From contig CAJJCA010000016.1 in assembly GCA_905182575.1 (NCBI GenBank), positions 1-64,000 on the forward strand: a stretch of 64,000 nucleotides of DNA, read 5' to 3'. This stretch comes from an uncultured Flavobacteriaceae bacterium. GTDB taxonomy: Bacteria > Bacteroidota > Bacteroidia > Flavobacteriales > Flavobacteriaceae. Positions 63,362 to 64,000 of the stretch are shown here, piece after piece. Under the pieces are notes generated by a model that was not told the DNA's origin, did not search any database, and saw nothing but the letters and a program-made list of their open reading frames with translations. A program made the position numbers and the translations under genes. Position 1 is the first letter of the stretch; each line of letters starts with the position of its first letter.

Positions 63362-64000
63362 GTGAATCAAATTCCTAGAATAAATCTTGAAGACTTTCTT
63401 TCAAATGATCCCGAAAGAAAAGCCGAATTCGTTAAAAAGCTTGGAAATGCATTTAGCGAAATAGGCTTCGTTGCCTTAAAAGGTCATTTTTTAACCCCCA
63501 AAATTATAGCGGAATTGTACCTTCAAATTGAAGCCTTTTTTAAACTTCCACTTGAAGTAAAAAAGAAATATGAAATTCCTAATTTGGGTGGACAACGAGG
63601 ATACACCTCCTTTGGAAAAGAGCACGCTAAAGGTCGTAAGACTGGAGATTTAAAAGAATTTTGGCACTTTGGTCAATACCTTGAAAAAGATGATTTAAAT
63701 ATGGTTTATCCCAATAACATAATTGTAAGTGAAATTCCTGAGTTTAACGAGATTGGAAAAAAAGCCTACCAACTTTTAGAAAAAACCGCGCTACAGGTGC
63801 TGCGAGGAATTGCTTCTTATTTAGAGTTAGAAGAAAAATACTTTGACGGATACATCAAAAATGGCAATTCTATTTTACGCCCAATTCGCTATCCCCCTAT
63901 TCTAGAGGAACCCAAAGAAGCAGAAAGGGCGGCAGCGCATGGTGATATCAACTTAATCACCCTGCTTATGGGGGCACAGGGTCGTGGACTCCAAGTCAAA
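63362..64000 (+). CDS. Isopenicillin N synthase-like 2-oxoglutarate/Fe(II) oxygenase, 3' end outside window
   Basis: The frame is open from a GTG at 63362 to the window end, 213 codons. NQIPRINLEDFLSNDPERKA and GFVALKGHF match the DIOX_N domain. NLGGQRGYTSFGKEHAKG and WHFGQYLE follow. AAAHGDINLITLLMGA carries the HxD pair that binds iron; the second His and the RxS cosubstrate site lie beyond the window. Flavobacterial members are of unknown substrate and are not known antibiotic enzymes. There is no ATG nearby that would give a better start. Confidence 0.85.
   Translation, partial: MNQIPRINLEDFLSNDPERKAEFVKKLGNAFSEIGFVALKGHFLTPKIIAELYLQIEAFFKLPLEVKKKYEIPNLGGQRGYTSFGKEHAKGRKTGDLKEFWHFGQYLEKDDLNMVYPNNIIVSEIPEFNEIGKKAYQLLEKTALQVLRGIASYLELEEKYFDGYIKNGNSILRPIRYPPILEEPKEAERAAAHGDINLITLLMGAQGRGLQVK

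Overview
The window is from the chromosome of a Bacteroidota bacterium, almost certainly a marine-type Flavobacteriaceae. It is AT-rich. It carries gliding-motility genes gldD and gldE, several TonB-dependent outer-membrane receptors, a DUF4270 lipoprotein, a GH95 fucosidase, a short GT5 glycogen-synthase-like protein, and atpD-atpC split from the rest of the ATP synthase operon. Upstream regions repeatedly show the Bacteroidota -7 box TAnnTTTG. I see no tRNA or rRNA gene, CRISPR array, insertion sequence or prophage.

Layout. 1-2.3 kb: end of an unknown gene, two small membrane proteins and the 3-oxoacid CoA-transferase pair scoA-scoB. 2.7-5.2 kb (minus): BASS-type transporter, acetyl-CoA acetyltransferase and a SET protein in one run. 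5.6-8.9 kb: a catalytic and a non-catalytic M16 peptidase. 9-13.2 kb: a metal-binding-like lipoprotein, then mutY-ssb-gldE-gldD (minus) and HU. 13.2-15 kb: a 29-residue basic protein and RNase E/G. 15-17.5 kb: GH95. 17.6-25.1 kb: recX, a BtuB-like receptor, atpD-atpC and a second receptor behind a 900-bp gap. 26-33.3 kb: ypdA, DUF4270 and glgA (minus), then panC-panD-flippase-radA. 33.4-43.2 kb: gdhA, recO, a third receptor, ileS, a DksA-like protein, an unknown protein and lspA. 43-52.5 kb: formyl-THF cyclo-ligase, uvrC, DUF3108, M23 peptidase, pgi, recJ and rsmI. 52.5-64 kb: tdk, alr, asd, an HTH regulator, the fatty-acid cluster rpmF-fabH-accB-accC with DUF177 and pdxA upstream, ribE, a Na+/H+ antiporter, and the start of a 2-oxoglutarate oxygenase cut by the window end.

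A dominant feature is base-level breakage. I count roughly 50 frameshifts or in-frame stops, many in homopolymers, and they hit genes a cell cannot lose (ileS, accC, fabH, lspA, alr, asd, atpC, ribE). The joined frames always recover the usual family length, so I treat them as intact genes in an error-rich sequence and give joined coordinates. Truly structural oddities are fewer: an antisense fragment of a MacB/FtsX-type permease sitting where the 5' end of the M23 peptidase gene should be, a 20-codon mini-ORF with a strong Shine-Dalgarno followed by a strong terminator, a possible small RNA at about 2.62-2.72 kb, and paired hairpins in front of the RNase E/G gene.

Most genes are housekeeping. 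The most coherent local themes are acyl-CoA/acetoacetate metabolism (scoAB, thiolase, BASS carrier), envelope and gliding (gldDE, lspA, M23, M16, DUF4270, receptors), DNA repair (mutY, recX, radA, recO, uvrC, recJ) and fatty-acid initiation (accBC, fabH). I did not find a convincing new multi-gene system.
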